A DNA stretch of 64,000 nucleotides from Agrobacterium tumefaciens (lineage in GTDB: Bacteria > Pseudomonadota > Alphaproteobacteria > Rhizobiales > Rhizobiaceae): contig NZ_CP039889.1 of assembly GCF_005221325.1 (NCBI RefSeq), forward strand, positions 620,001-684,000, written 5' to 3'. Position numbers and translations under genes: made by a program. Below, piece after piece: positions 19,051 through 29,243 of the stretch. The notes beneath the pieces were generated by a model. That model was not told the origin of the DNA, did no database searches, and was given only the letters and a program-made list of their open reading frames with translations. Each line of letters starts with the position of its first letter. The stretch's first letter is position 1.

Positions 19051-19668
19051 TCAGAGCGCGCCGACGTCACCATGAAGATGCCCGTCATGTATCGCGGGCA
19101 ATCCGTGCAGCCTCGATCCGGTCGTGGTCTTTTCAGCGGTCGCTTTCAGACGGTCGAAAAGCGCATAGCCACCGGGCCACCGGCCAAAGCCTGCAGCAAT
19201 GTTGATGTGCCCGACGGAGCCGAGATTGACGAGGTCGCTTCCCCAGTTGGCGGCGGTGTACGCCAGCTCCTCAGGGTTCATATAGGGATCGTTCATGCTG
19301 CCAACGACGAGACTGGGAAAAGCAAGCGGTTGCTGCGGAAACGCGCCGAACCGGACGATACACGGATGCATCGCCTCGACCCGATCGAGATGAGCAGGAG
19401 CAACGAGAAGCGCGCCCTTGATTTTGGCAGACGAAGGGCGCGACGCCATATTCGCCACGAGCGGGCAACCGAGGCTGTGGGCAACGATATAGGCGCTTTC
19501 AACCGCGCTCAGCGCTGCCTCAAGACGGTCAATCCAGTCTTCGAGGACCGGGCATTGCCAATTGTCCTGATCGACCAGCTGAGCCTGAGGATCATCCAGC
19601 AACCAGTGCCGCTGCCAATGCCCCTCATCCGAACCGTTCAGACCGGGGACAATCAAGGTGGTACACAT
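19051..19668 (-). CDS. RBBP9/YdeN family alpha/beta hydrolase
   Basis: Small cytoplasmic serine hydrolase of the RBBP9/YdeN family, 205 residues. The opening TLIVPGLNGSDEGHWQ is typical and the nucleophile is Ser65 in AHSLGCP. A later Asp (near VVGSMNDPY) and the His in SVGHINIAAGFG complete the expected triad. The substrate is unknown. Genes of this family often accompany ssu-type sulfonate or other ABC clusters, but that does not define a reaction. It is divergent from the SsuD-like gene at 20055 and shares its promoter region. Confidence 0.82.
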   Translation of the reverse strand: MCTTLIVPGLNGSDEGHWQRHWLLDDPQAQLVDQDNWQCPVLEDWIDRLEAALSAVESAYIVAHSLGCPLVANMASRPSSAKIKGALLVAPAHLDRVEAMHPCIVRFGAFPQQPLAFPSLVVGSMNDPYMNPEELAYTAANWGSDLVNLGSVGHINIAAGFGRWPGGYALFDRLKATAEKTTTGSRLHGLPAIHDGHLHGDVGAL

Positions 19669-20054
19669 GCCTACTCCGTGGTTTGTGGGCGGTGTGTCTC
19701 AAGAATGGAGAAACTTGCGATTCCCGTCGAATATTGCCTTGCTCACCTTTTCAAACCTTGGGAAAAATCAAACCATGTAATGACAGCAGCGTAGAAAATG
19801 GGTTCTCGTTGCCATTAGCATTGCCTGAAGAACGGAATCTTTTATCCTAATTTTTTACATGGAAAATATGTGCAATATAGGCAAAGTCTGAGCAAAGCTT
19901 TTTCGCCGCCGCATGCCAAAAGAAACGCTGCTGCTTGGCCGTCCAGACGCAGCTTTGCCATTCTCCTGCCATCGGAGGTTTTCGCCTCCCAAACCGAACG
20001 TCGCGGCGGCGGGCCTCTCCTGCGCGCGACAAACCGACAATTCAGGCGGATGAT
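19669..20054. promoter_or_regulatory. Divergent promoter region of hydrolase and SsuD-like genes
   Basis: This 386-nt stretch has no convincing gene. Around 19840-19870, read on the minus strand, it holds CATATTTTCCATGTAAAA followed by ATTAGGATAAAA, a variant of the TTTTCCATAA element found elsewhere in the island. The part from 19900 to 20054 is GC-rich and open in several frames without coding character. The plus-strand gene is assigned a GTG start at 20055 with GGCGG upstream. Confidence 0.4.
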
Positions 20055-21125
20055 GTGAGCAGCACGAGCGAATTTCTCTGGTACATTCCCAATGACGTCA
20101 AACCCGGCCATCGCGGCGATGCCGTCAGCGGCGACCATAACAGTCTCGATACATTGACCAGCCACGCCAGGGCACTGGAAAATCATGGCTGGAAGGGCGC
20201 GCTGATCGGCACCGGCTGGGGCCGACCCGACACCTTCACAGTGGCAACCGCCCTTGCGGCGCGCACGACCACATTCGAGCCGCTGATCGCCATTCGTCCG
20301 GGTTACTGGAAACCCGCCAACCTTGCCTCGGCCGCCGCCACGCTCGATCAGCTTTCCGGTGGCCGGGTGCGGATCAATGTCGTCTCGGGTCGAGACGAGC
20401 TTGCAGCCTATGGCGACGAAGAAGGTGACCAGGCGCAGCGTTATGCCCGCACGAAAGAGTTCATGCGGCTGGTGCGTCGCTTATGGACCGAAGAAAACGT
20501 CACCTTTGACGGTGACCATTTCCGGGTGAAAAACTCCACCGTCTTGCCACGAATCGCCGCACACGACGGCAGGCCGCATCCCAGGCTCTATTTCGGCGGC
20601 GCTTCCGAAGCAGCCGAGCAGGTCGCCGCAACCGAGGCCGATGTACAATTGTTCTGGGGAGAGCCGCTTGCCGGCGTGCGCGAAAGGATAGAAAGGCTCA
20701 AGCATTTCAGTGAAACGCTTGGCCGTGACCTGCCGCCGCTGCAATTCGGCCTGCGGATCACCACACTGGTGCGTGAGACGACAGCAGAAGCATGGCGCGA
20801 TGCGGAAGCGAAGGTTGCCGAAATGGCTGCGAATAACGGCGTGCGATGGAACGACCATCTGCAAGGCGTGGCGGTCGGCCAGCGCCGACTGCTGGATTTG
20901 CACCATCAGAGCGATGTGCTGGACGACAATCTTTACACCGCGCCGGGCAAATTCGGCGGCGGCGGTGCCGCAACGACGTGGCTGGTGGGTTCGGCGGAGG
21001 ATGTCGCCGCCTCACTGCGCAAATACCGTGCGCTTGGCATCACCCATTTTGTGCTTTCCGACACGCCCTATCTGAAGGAGATTGAGCGGCAGGGCGACAG
21101 GCTGCTGCCGCTGCTGCGGGATTGA
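20055..21125 (+). CDS. LLM class flavin-dependent monooxygenase, SsuD-like
   Basis: FMNH2-dependent monooxygenase of the SsuD/MsuD branch, 356 residues from a GTG at 20055. The open frame reaches further upstream, but the conserved region begins only with SSTSEFLWYIPND and nearby ATG codons are out of frame. Family marks are the SsuD-like opening FLWYIP, IAIRPGYWKPANLASAAATLDQLSGGRVRINVVSG, LYFGGASEAAE and TTLVRETTAEAWRDAE. It probably desulfonates a sulfonate or sulfone different from that of ssuD. The usual Cys region of SsuD is replaced by GTGWGRPD. It stands alone on the plus strand. Confidence 0.85.
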   Translation: MSSTSEFLWYIPNDVKPGHRGDAVSGDHNSLDTLTSHARALENHGWKGALIGTGWGRPDTFTVATALAARTTTFEPLIAIRPGYWKPANLASAAATLDQLSGGRVRINVVSGRDELAAYGDEEGDQAQRYARTKEFMRLVRRLWTEENVTFDGDHFRVKNSTVLPRIAAHDGRPHPRLYFGGASEAAEQVAATEADVQLFWGEPLAGVRERIERLKHFSETLGRDLPPLQFGLRITTLVRETTAEAWRDAEAKVAEMAANNGVRWNDHLQGVAVGQRRLLDLHHQSDVLDDNLYTAPGKFGGGGAATTWLVGSAEDVAASLRKYRALGITHFVLSDTPYLKEIERQGDRLLPLLRD

Positions 21126-21183
21126 CGCGGAGACGACCGCAGGGCGATCTTGCCGCAGCAAGGCCGCCCGGTGTCTTCGCCAA

Positions 21184-22362
21184 TCAGCCACCCGCCGCCT
21201 TGATGCTTTGACGGCCGAGAATCGTGCGGATCATGTGACTTTGCGGCGCATGCGCCCTTGCCGTGATGGCATCGCGATGATGTCGCTCGAGATTGTAGTC
21301 CCGGCGCAGGCCGCGATTGCCGCCAAGATCCAGCGCCAGATCGGTCACGGCCACCGCATTGTCGATCACCACATGGCGAACGGCCAGCGCATCCGTTCCG
21401 ACCCGCTCTCCCGCATCGATATCGCGGGCGACGGACAGAAGCAGGCGCCGGTTTGCCGCAAGAAGTACCTCGATCTGGCCGAGACCTTCCTGAATACGCG
21501 GAATGGAGGAAAGCGGCGCACCGAGGCTTGCCGGAACATGGCCCGTCAGATGGCGCAGCAGATCATCCCGCGCCGAAATCGCAACGCCATGATAAACGGA
21601 AGCCAGAAGCGCGAAGAAATTATAGCCGTCGGCCTCATCGCGCCGCAGCGGCTCGTCCGCGGGCTGTTCGGCAACGATGTCTGCAAGCGGTACCCTTACA
21701 TCCTTCAGGACGAGGTCGTGGCTGGCGGTGGCATACATGCCAGTCGCCTCCCATGCCTTTTCCTGGGCGATGCCAGGCGCATCGAGCGGGACCAGAAGCT
21801 GGATGAGGCGCGGCGTTTCTTCCGTCGTCACGGCAAGCACGATCGCCCATTTCAGCCCCGGCAGGCCGGTGACGAAGCTCTTGCGGCCATTGACCACCCA
21901 GACATCGCCGTCGATCCGCGCCGTTGTTTCCGGCAGGCCGCCATGAGCCGGCGAACCAACGCCCGGCTCCGCCTGCGCATTGTTCAGAAGCGCCAGCTCC
22001 CTGTTATTGGCGGCCAGCACCTTTGCTGAAAGAGCAGCCGGCCATTTGCCGCGCCGGATGGCCGCATGAACGCTGTAATGCATGGCCAGGATGAGCGCTG
22101 TGGACGGATCACCCTTGGCAATGGCCGTAATGACGGCATGCGCCGTCTCCATGCCCTCGCCCCGACCGCCATCCTTCTCAGCCGTCACGAGACCGAGCAG
22201 ACCCGACTTGAAAAGCGCTTCGAAATTGCCGGCAGCGAATTCACCGCTTTTGTCATGTTCGGCCGCCGTCTGGCTGAAATCTTCGGCCAGCGCGGTTGCG
22301 ACGGCAATGGAGCTGGATTGCTGTTCCTGCGGGCGCGGAACGGCGGATAAAGCCCCACTCAT
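21184..22362 (-). CDS. Acyl-CoA dehydrogenase-like flavin monooxygenase, DszC/SfnB-like
   Basis: Protein of the acyl-CoA dehydrogenase superfamily, 392 residues, close to full length. N-terminal helices (FEALFKSGLLGLVTAEKDGGRG, ITAIAKGDPSTALILAMHYSVH), a middle beta domain (WVVNGRKSFVTGLPGLKWAIVL) and C-terminal helices are all visible. In sulfur-limited bacteria such proteins (SfnB, DszC) act as FMNH2-dependent monooxygenases on sulfur compounds instead of as acyl-CoA dehydrogenases. The start overlaps the stop of the DszB-like gene by four bases (ATGA), so the two are translationally coupled. This pairing with a DszB-like protein supports a desulfurisation role. Confidence 0.82.
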   Translation of the reverse strand: MSGALSAVPRPQEQQSSSIAVATALAEDFSQTAAEHDKSGEFAAGNFEALFKSGLLGLVTAEKDGGRGEGMETAHAVITAIAKGDPSTALILAMHYSVHAAIRRGKWPAALSAKVLAANNRELALLNNAQAEPGVGSPAHGGLPETTARIDGDVWVVNGRKSFVTGLPGLKWAIVLAVTTEETPRLIQLLVPLDAPGIAQEKAWEATGMYATASHDLVLKDVRVPLADIVAEQPADEPLRRDEADGYNFFALLASVYHGVAISARDDLLRHLTGHVPASLGAPLSSIPRIQEGLGQIEVLLAANRRLLLSVARDIDAGERVGTDALAVRHVVIDNAVAVTDLALDLGGNRGLRRDYNLERHHRDAITARAHAPQSHMIRTILGRQSIKAAGG

Positions 22363-23390
22363 GCCACCGCCCTCTCACTTGCCGTCACGAAACGGTCGTC
22401 GATCCAGGCAGCGAGCTCGAAGTCGTTTTCAAGGAAACTCCATTGGTGCAGGAAGTCCTTGTAGTGGCCGACAGCGGCAACAAGGTCGGCATCAAGGCCG
22501 AGACCAAGATGGCGGTGAACATCCGGCCCGTTGGCAGCCAAAACCTGTTCTTCAGTCGCACCCGCCTCGCGCGCGATGAAACGGCGCGTCTCTTCCGGAT
22601 GCTGTTCCGCCCAGAGCGAGGCTTTGCGAATGGCGCCAACCAGCCGTTCCACCAGATCGGGACGTTCATCTGCAAGCCGTCCATCAACCGTCAGCACGCG
22701 GGGCGATCCGGAGTTGATGCGTATCTTCGGATCGGGGTGGAAGCCGAATTCGACCACCTGCACGGCCCCGATCAGGTTCGCGGCGGCAATACCGGCCGTT
22801 CCCTTGACGAAAATCGCATCGACCTCACCGCGCAGCAGCGCGATGATCTCCTCACCGAAGGATTGCCGGCGCTTCAACCCGAAAAGCGACGGTCCCTCCT
22901 GCGAGGCCAGCACCGAATCCTTGATGACAATATCCTTCAGTTCGATGTCCTCAACCGTCAGCCCTTCCAGCGAAAGCGCGGAGACAATGCCCTTCAGCGC
23001 CGTCGCCCGCATGAAATCGACAATGCCTTCCGGGCGGCGCGGCACGCCGAAACGGCGGCCGACAAGATCGGCAAGCGAGCGGATACCCGTTTCCGGCAGG
23101 GTGATGATCGCCTGAAACTCATCCGTCCAGGTAATGCCGATGAGACGCGTATTACGCCCCTCCGAGCGGGCGCGGATGGGCGGCACATTGCCGCCGTGGC
23201 GGAAGGACCATTCCAGCGTGTGGTTGAAATGGCTCTGGCGAACGGAACGGTCAGGCGAATCGATGATGGATTTCAGCGATATACCGACCTCCTCGAAGGT
23301 TTCGCCGAGATAACCGAGCTGTGCCGCCAGCCCCACGGGTGTCGGCACCGGGCAGCGTGTGTACCAGATTTCAGAAAGTGTCGTGCTCAT
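22359..23390 (-). CDS. DszB-like sulfinate desulfinase homologue
   Basis: A 343-residue protein with a periplasmic-binding-protein fold but no signal peptide. It resembles DszB, the 2-hydroxybiphenyl-2-sulfinate desulfinase, in the catalytic region. Cys13 in YTRCPVPTP matches DszB Cys27 (NCPVPN). His54, Arg64 and Gly67 in SHFNHTLEWSFRHGG match DszB His60, Arg70 and Gly73 with identical spacing between them. Such genes are usually annotated as sulfonate-binding proteins because the fold is shared with SsuA. It would cleave a C-S bond of a sulfinate and release sulfite in the cytoplasm. It lies between a binding-protein gene and the DszC-like gene in one operon. The true substrate is unknown. 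Confidence 0.75.
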   Translation of the reverse strand: MSTTLSEIWYTRCPVPTPVGLAAQLGYLGETFEEVGISLKSIIDSPDRSVRQSHFNHTLEWSFRHGGNVPPIRARSEGRNTRLIGITWTDEFQAIITLPETGIRSLADLVGRRFGVPRRPEGIVDFMRATALKGIVSALSLEGLTVEDIELKDIVIKDSVLASQEGPSLFGLKRRQSFGEEIIALLRGEVDAIFVKGTAGIAAANLIGAVQVVEFGFHPDPKIRINSGSPRVLTVDGRLADERPDLVERLVGAIRKASLWAEQHPEETRRFIAREAGATEEQVLAANGPDVHRHLGLGLDADLVAAVGHYKDFLHQWSFLENDFELAAWIDDRFVTASERAVA

Positions 23391-23458
23391 GGCTTTGGCC
23401 TCGATGAGATGGAAAGGTCCCGGCCCGCCGCAAAGGGGGGCCGGGTCTGGCGAGACGG

Positions 23459-25066
23459 TCAGGATGCGGCGATATGCGCGAAGGCGAGGCTTCCCGCGAC
23501 ACCTTCGGCACCGATGGTGTGGTCAGCGATGCGTTTGTTGTAGATGGTGATTTCCGGTGCCGCGACGATATCGATGGCGGGCACGTCCTCAACGAGGATT
23601 TGCTGGATTTCCTTCCATTGCGCGACGCGTTTGTCCGGATCGATCTCGATGGCAGCGGCTTCGAGAAGCGCATCCACCTTCGGATTGCTGTAGGCAGCAC
23701 CGTTGGAGAAGGGCACGCCCTTCTTGAAGTTCTTCGACCAGTAAAGCCGCTGCACACCGACGGTCGGATCGAAGAGATTGCTCATGCCCTCATAGGCAAA
23801 ATCGAAATCGCGATCCGTGTAGATGCGCTTGGTATAGGTGGCGAAATCCTGCGTTCGCACCGTTACATCCACGCCGACTTTCGCCAGCGCCTGGCGAATA
23901 TAGTCCGCACCACGCGGATAGGCCTCGGTGCTTGGCACATAATCCAGATTGAGCTTGAAACGGATGCCATCCGCGCCACGCTTGTATCCGGCCTCATCCA
24001 ACAGTGCTTCGGCCGCCTTAAGATCGATCGGATAGGTTTTCAGATCATCCACGAACCATTTCGTCAGCTTCGGATTGATTGGCCCAGTGATCGTCGCGCC
24101 ATAACCGAAATTGACGGTGTTGAAGATGACGTTGCGGTCGATCACATGCGCGAAAGCGCGGCGGACACGCACGTCCTTGAAGACATCCTTTTCAAGGTTG
24201 AACTCTACGCGACTGACGGAATTAGAATATTGATAGCCGTTCGTCTCAAAACCGAGGCTCGGCAGCTCCTTCAGCCGGTCGAGATCGCTATAGGCGACAG
24301 GCGTGCTGGGCGCGAGATCGATCTCGCCGGTTTCGATGGCAATCGCCCGGGCGGAAGCGTCGGGAATGAAGCGGACGATCAGCTTGTCGAGGTATGGACG
24401 GGGCGCATCCCAATAATCGGCATTGCGCTCAAAAACGATGTGGCTGCCGCGCACCCATTCCTTGAACTTGAACGGACCAGTGCCGATAGGAGCAAGATTG
24501 ACCGGATTTTCCGTCACTTTCGTGCCTTCATAGAGATGTTTCGGCACGATGGGCGTTTCGGCGGCGGCGAGCGCCGTGATCAGGTATGGCGCGGGTTTGG
24601 AAAGAACCAGAACCGCCGTCAGATCATCCGGCGTCTCGACAGTAGTGAGGTTCAGAAATGTATTGCGACCGCGCGGATGCACTTCCTTGATGGTGTTGAT
24701 GGAGAAAGCCACATCGGCGGAGGTGAAGGGTTTGCCGTCATGCCACTTCACACCGGGCCGCAGATTAAAGGTGTAACGCAGGCCATCCGCGCTCACTTCC
24801 CAGGATTTGGCCAGAAGCGGCTTGGGATTGAGATCGAAATCATAGGTCAGCAGACCCTCGGTCACCTTTGGCGATATATAGACGGAATTATAGGCCGTAT
24901 GTGCGATCGTCGTCAGCACCGGCGGCTCCGATGAGATGAGCAAGGTGGCCGTGCCGCCACTTGCCGGCTCCGCCGCCTGCAGCTTCAGCCCCGGCAACGA
25001 CACCACGCCAAGCGCCACCGACGCCAGCAGAAATCCACGCCGCGTCGTCTGGTTGAAAATAGTCAT
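23459..25066 (-). CDS. ABC transporter substrate-binding protein, family 5, Tat signal
   Basis: Periplasmic solute-binding protein of the oligopeptide/nickel family, 535 residues from the ATG at 25066. That start exposes a twin-arginine signal, TTRRGFLLASVALG, and follows GGAGAGGG; an upstream in-frame ATG would bury it. Family-5 marks are KWHDGKPFTSADVAFSI, GTGPFKFKEW and RNADYWD. It is divergent from the permease/ATPase operon that starts at 25336 and shares its promoter region, so it is the primary binding protein of that importer. Its downstream genes are DszB-like and DszC-like, which points to an organosulfur ligand. It resembles the binding proteins at 34038 and 36455. Confidence 0.9.
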   Translation of the reverse strand: MTIFNQTTRRGFLLASVALGVVSLPGLKLQAAEPASGGTATLLISSEPPVLTTIAHTAYNSVYISPKVTEGLLTYDFDLNPKPLLAKSWEVSADGLRYTFNLRPGVKWHDGKPFTSADVAFSINTIKEVHPRGRNTFLNLTTVETPDDLTAVLVLSKPAPYLITALAAAETPIVPKHLYEGTKVTENPVNLAPIGTGPFKFKEWVRGSHIVFERNADYWDAPRPYLDKLIVRFIPDASARAIAIETGEIDLAPSTPVAYSDLDRLKELPSLGFETNGYQYSNSVSRVEFNLEKDVFKDVRVRRAFAHVIDRNVIFNTVNFGYGATITGPINPKLTKWFVDDLKTYPIDLKAAEALLDEAGYKRGADGIRFKLNLDYVPSTEAYPRGADYIRQALAKVGVDVTVRTQDFATYTKRIYTDRDFDFAYEGMSNLFDPTVGVQRLYWSKNFKKGVPFSNGAAYSNPKVDALLEAAAIEIDPDKRVAQWKEIQQILVEDVPAIDIVAAPEITIYNKRIADHTIGAEGVAGSLAFAHIAAS

Positions 25067-25251
25067 GCGATACCCTCTCCTTAATCGAACCGGCGAAAAC
25101 CGGCAAAACTGAACGGGAGCGCTTGAGAAGAAGTTTGTTCTGCAGAGGAGAGTGAGATTGGCATGAAGAACCAACCATTCCCATAAACAGGAATTATCTT
25201 TTCTTTATAGCGCATATTTCCGTAAATTTCAGAAAATAATTCTATTACTCT

Positions 25252-25286
25252 TTGACAAATTCCATAAAATTAGTCAACTAATACTC
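25252..25286. promoter_or_regulatory. Promoter/operator region of the organosulfur importer
   Basis: A TTGACA hexamer (25252-25257) overlaps ATTCCATAAAATTA, a variant of the island's TTTTCCATAA element. A dyad ATTAGT-CA-ACTAAT (25269-25282) follows directly. It lies 50 nt upstream of the plus-strand permease start and about 190 nt from the divergent binding-protein start. An upstream AT-rich stretch (25230-25250, AATAATTCTATTACTC) adds a second TTCTAT-like half. The overlap with a -35-like hexamer suggests control of the promoter at this point. Confidence 0.5.
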
Positions 25287-25335
25287 ACGCCGTCACGGGC
25301 TGATTTCACATTTTCACGCTTACGGACTGGAGCCG

Positions 25336-26325
25336 ATGTCGAATTCGAAAAGGATTTTATCCCAGGCAAGACGGGTGGCCATTCAGGCCATTCCGACAGT
25401 TCTCGGTATCGTCATCCTGAACTTCTTCCTGCTGCAACTGGCACCCGGCGACGCGGCCGATGTGCTGGCGGCGGAAGCAGGTTCTGCAACCGTGGAGACC
25501 ATGGCGGAAATCCGCTCCCGCTTCGGTCTTGATTTGCCGGTTCTGCATCAGCTGATGAATTATCTCGGCAATCTGGCCCAGTTCAGCCTTGGTTTTTCGC
25601 CGCGATACGGCATGCCGGTGGCAGACCTCATCGGCCAGCGCCTGCCCGGCACGCTTGCGCTGATGGGCGCAGCGCTTGGCATCGCGATTTTCGTCGGCGT
25701 ATTCCTTGGCTCGATCATGGCGCTTTTCTCCGGCAAGCTGCCGGACCGGATCATTTCGATCGGCTCGTTGATCTTTTATTCCGTGCCGGGTTTCTGGATC
25801 GGCCTGATGCTGATCCTGACCTTTTCGGTGAAGCTCGGCTGGCTTCCCTCAGGCGGTGACAGCACCATCGGCAGCAGTCTTACCGGTTTCGCCGCCTTTC
25901 TTGACAGGTTGCGTTACATCGTCCTTCCCGCTTTGTCGCTCGCGCTTTATTTTCTGGCGATCTATGCCCGCCTAACCCGCGCGGCGATGCTGGAGGTGAA
26001 ATCCCAGGACTATGTGCGAACGGCGCGTGCCAAGGGTGTCTCGCCGCTCCGGCTCACCACACGCCATATCCTTCGCAACGCGCTGATCCCCATCACCACC
26101 ATGGCCGGCATGCATATTGGCGGCCTCTTGGGCGGTGCGGTCGTGGTCGAGACCGTCTTCAGCTGGCCGGGCCTTGGCCGTCTCGCCTTTGAAGCCGTGA
26201 TGGCGCGGGATTTCAGCGTGCTGCTCGGCATTCTGCTTCTCTCCTCCCTCGTCGTCATTATCGTCAATGCGGCCGTGGACCTGTTGCAGGCATGGCTTGA
26301 CCCCCGCATCGGAGAAAGCCGATGA
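25336..26325 (+). CDS. ABC transporter permease, DppB/GsiC-like
   Basis: Inner-membrane permease, 329 residues. It begins with a short charged segment, then helix 1 (IPTVLGIVILNFFLLQLAPGD), and has the GD-A pattern after helix 1 and a C-terminal LDPRIGESR usual for DppB proteins. The EAA loop is RTARAKGVSPLRLTTRHILRNALIP. The ATG follows GGAG at close spacing. The last bases overlap the next gene by four (ATGA). It is the first gene of a five-gene plus-strand operon (permeases, two ATPases and an aldo/keto reductase). Confidence 0.9.
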   Translation: MSNSKRILSQARRVAIQAIPTVLGIVILNFFLLQLAPGDAADVLAAEAGSATVETMAEIRSRFGLDLPVLHQLMNYLGNLAQFSLGFSPRYGMPVADLIGQRLPGTLALMGAALGIAIFVGVFLGSIMALFSGKLPDRIISIGSLIFYSVPGFWIGLMLILTFSVKLGWLPSGGDSTIGSSLTGFAAFLDRLRYIVLPALSLALYFLAIYARLTRAAMLEVKSQDYVRTARAKGVSPLRLTTRHILRNALIPITTMAGMHIGGLLGGAVVVETVFSWPGLGRLAFEAVMARDFSVLLGILLLSSLVVIIVNAAVDLLQAWLDPRIGESR

Positions 26326-27317
26326 ATTCCTCCCATACATCAGCGGTTCTCGACACGGCCGAACTCGGCGCTGAAGAGACCAATCCGAAACCGAAGAAGC
26401 CCGAAGAAAAGGCCTGGCCGTATATCCATGCCCCGGATGCGCTTTCGGCCCGCTCCGTTTCCGTGCCCCGGCGCGGACTACGGCGGGAACTGAAAATCTT
26501 CCTGACCAATCCCAACGCCATCGTCGGGTTGCTGTTTCTCGCCACCGTCATCGTCACCGCACTGATCGCCCCGTTGATCTATCCCGGCGATCCCCTGGAA
26601 ATGGTGGCCCGCCCGTTCCTGTGGCCGGGCCAGAACGCGGCCTATCCGCTCGGAACCGATTCCATGGGCCGGGATGTTCTGGCCGGCATCGTGCACGGCG
26701 CGCGCATTTCGCTCACCGTCGGTGTCGTGGCAACGCTGATCGGCCTCACCATCGGCATCGCGGTTGGCGCCTTCGCCGGTTATTTTGGTGGCATCATTGA
26801 TGATATCCTCGTCAAGCTGATCGAAATCTTCCAGACCTTGCCGAATTTCGTGCTCTTGGTGGTGCTGGTCGCCATCGCCCAGCCGTCTGTCACCACGGTC
26901 ACGTCAGCCATCGGCATCATCACCTGGCCGCTCGTTGCGCGTCTTACCCGTGCGGAATTCCGCGCCATTCGCGAAAAGGATTATGTGCTCGCCGCCCGCA
27001 GCCTGGGTTATGGCCATGCGCGCATCGTTTTTCAGGAAATCCTGCCCAATGCGCTGCCGCCGATCATCGTCACCTCCTCGGTCATGGTGGCGGGCGCGAT
27101 CCTCATGGAAGCAGCGCTGTCTTTCATGGGGCTCGGCGATCCCAACCGGGTCTCCTGGGGTTCGATGATCGGTTCGGGCCGCGATGTCATCCGCACCGCC
27201 TGGTATCTGACCGCCCTTCCCGGCCTTGCCATCGTCTTCACCGTCATTTCGTTGAACCTCATCAGCGATGGCCTCAACGATGCGCTCAACCCCCGTTTTT
27301 CGGAGGAACGCCGATGA
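26322..27317 (+). CDS. ABC transporter permease, DppC-like, with N-terminal extension
   Basis: Inner-membrane permease, 331 residues. It carries a roughly 55-residue hydrophilic N-terminal extension rich in Lys, Pro and Glu (NPKPKKPEEKAWPYIHAPDAL) before the first helix, longer than in most DppC proteins. The core shows YPLGTDSMGRDVLAGIVHGARIS, the EAA loop ARSLGYGHARIVFQEILPNALPP and the C-terminal SFMGLGDPNRVSWGSMIG. It overlaps both neighbours by four bases. The extension could contact the ATPases or be dispensable; nothing in the sequence decides this. Confidence 0.9.
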   Translation: MNSSHTSAVLDTAELGAEETNPKPKKPEEKAWPYIHAPDALSARSVSVPRRGLRRELKIFLTNPNAIVGLLFLATVIVTALIAPLIYPGDPLEMVARPFLWPGQNAAYPLGTDSMGRDVLAGIVHGARISLTVGVVATLIGLTIGIAVGAFAGYFGGIIDDILVKLIEIFQTLPNFVLLVVLVAIAQPSVTTVTSAIGIITWPLVARLTRAEFRAIREKDYVLAARSLGYGHARIVFQEILPNALPPIIVTSSVMVAGAILMEAALSFMGLGDPNRVSWGSMIGSGRDVIRTAWYLTALPGLAIVFTVISLNLISDGLNDALNPRFSEERR

Positions 27318-28289
27318 GCAAACTGATCGAAGTCCACGATCTCTCCGTCAGCTTCGGCTCGGCCCAGCCGGTAAAAGGCGTCAGTTTCGATGTCAGCCCC
27401 GGCGAAATGCTGGCGATCGTCGGCGAAAGCGGCTCCGGCAAATCCCTGACGGCGCTTGGTCTGATCGGCCTTTTGCCCTCCCACGCCAAGACCGGCGGGC
27501 GGGTTCTGCTCGAGGGCCACGATCTGCTGCCGCTTTCCGAGCGGCAATGGCGCGGCATTCGCGGCCGGGATATCGGTATGATCTTTCAGGAACCGATGAC
27601 CTCGCTCAACCCCGTGCTGACGGTCGGCGAGCAGATCATCGAGGTGCTGCGCATCCATGAGAAGATCGACCGGCATCAGGCGCGCAAGCGCGCCATCGAG
27701 CTGCTGGACCTCGTCAATATTCCCGATGCCGGCCGCCGGGTGGATGATTATCCGCACCAGCTGTCCGGCGGCATGCGCCAGCGTGTGATGATCGCCATCG
27801 GCGTCGCCTGCAATCCGAAACTCCTGATCGCCGACGAGGCGACGACGGCGCTCGACGTGACCATTCAGGCACAGATCCTGCAACTGCTCGACAATCTGCG
27901 CCGCGATCTCAACATGGCCGTCATCCTCATCACCCACGATCTCGGTATCGTGGCGCAATGGGCGGACCGGGTGATGGTCATGTATGCCGGCCGCAAGGTC
28001 GAAGAGGGATTGCCGGAACCGGTTTTCTCCAATCCCTACCATCCCTATACGCGCGGGCTGCTCGCGGCTTCTCCGCGCGCGGAAGACGGCCAGCATTATC
28101 GCGACGGGCCGCTCATCGAGATACCCGGCTCCATCGTTTCCGCCACGGGCGAGCGGGGCTGCGCCTTCCGGCCCCGCTGTCCGAGCGCCCGCGGTTTCTG
28201 CGGGCAGTTCGTGCCGCCACTGCGGCTTATCTCGGAAGGCCGCCATGCCGCGTGCCCCTTCGTATCCCCCACACACCAGGAGGTTTCCG

Positions 28290-28312
<23 letters not shown>
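27314..28312 (+). CDS. ABC transporter ATP-binding protein, DppD-like
   Basis: Cytoplasmic ATPase, 332 residues. Walker A is GESGSGKS at 37-44, the signature LSGGMRQR has the Met variant typical of DppD/OppD, and Walker B is [12 protein letters not shown]. The C-terminal oligopeptide-transporter domain has the cysteine pattern [14 protein letters not shown], with a further Cys near the end, as in DppD proteins that bind an iron-sulfur cluster. The 3' end overlaps the next ATPase gene by 23 nt, which is unusual inside this operon but leaves AGGAGG for the next start. Confidence 0.92.
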
Positions 28313-29225
<913 letters not shown>

Positions 29226-29243
29226 CTTAAAGGAGCAACCATA

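Noticed and set aside
22359..23390. Annotation as an aliphatic sulfonate ABC binding protein (SsuA)
   Set aside because: No signal peptide or lipobox is present and the DszB catalytic Cys, His, Arg and Gly are conserved; the shared fold explains the SsuA likeness.
23474..24934. Plus-strand open frame of 486 codons opposite the binding protein at 23459
   Set aside because: Shadow frame; no ribosome-binding site and no family character, whereas the minus strand encodes a Tat-secreted binding protein.
27984..28289. Longer start for the DppF-like ATPase
   Set aside because: The added 102 codons lie inside the DppD-like gene and lack ATPase character; the AGGAGG site supports 28290.
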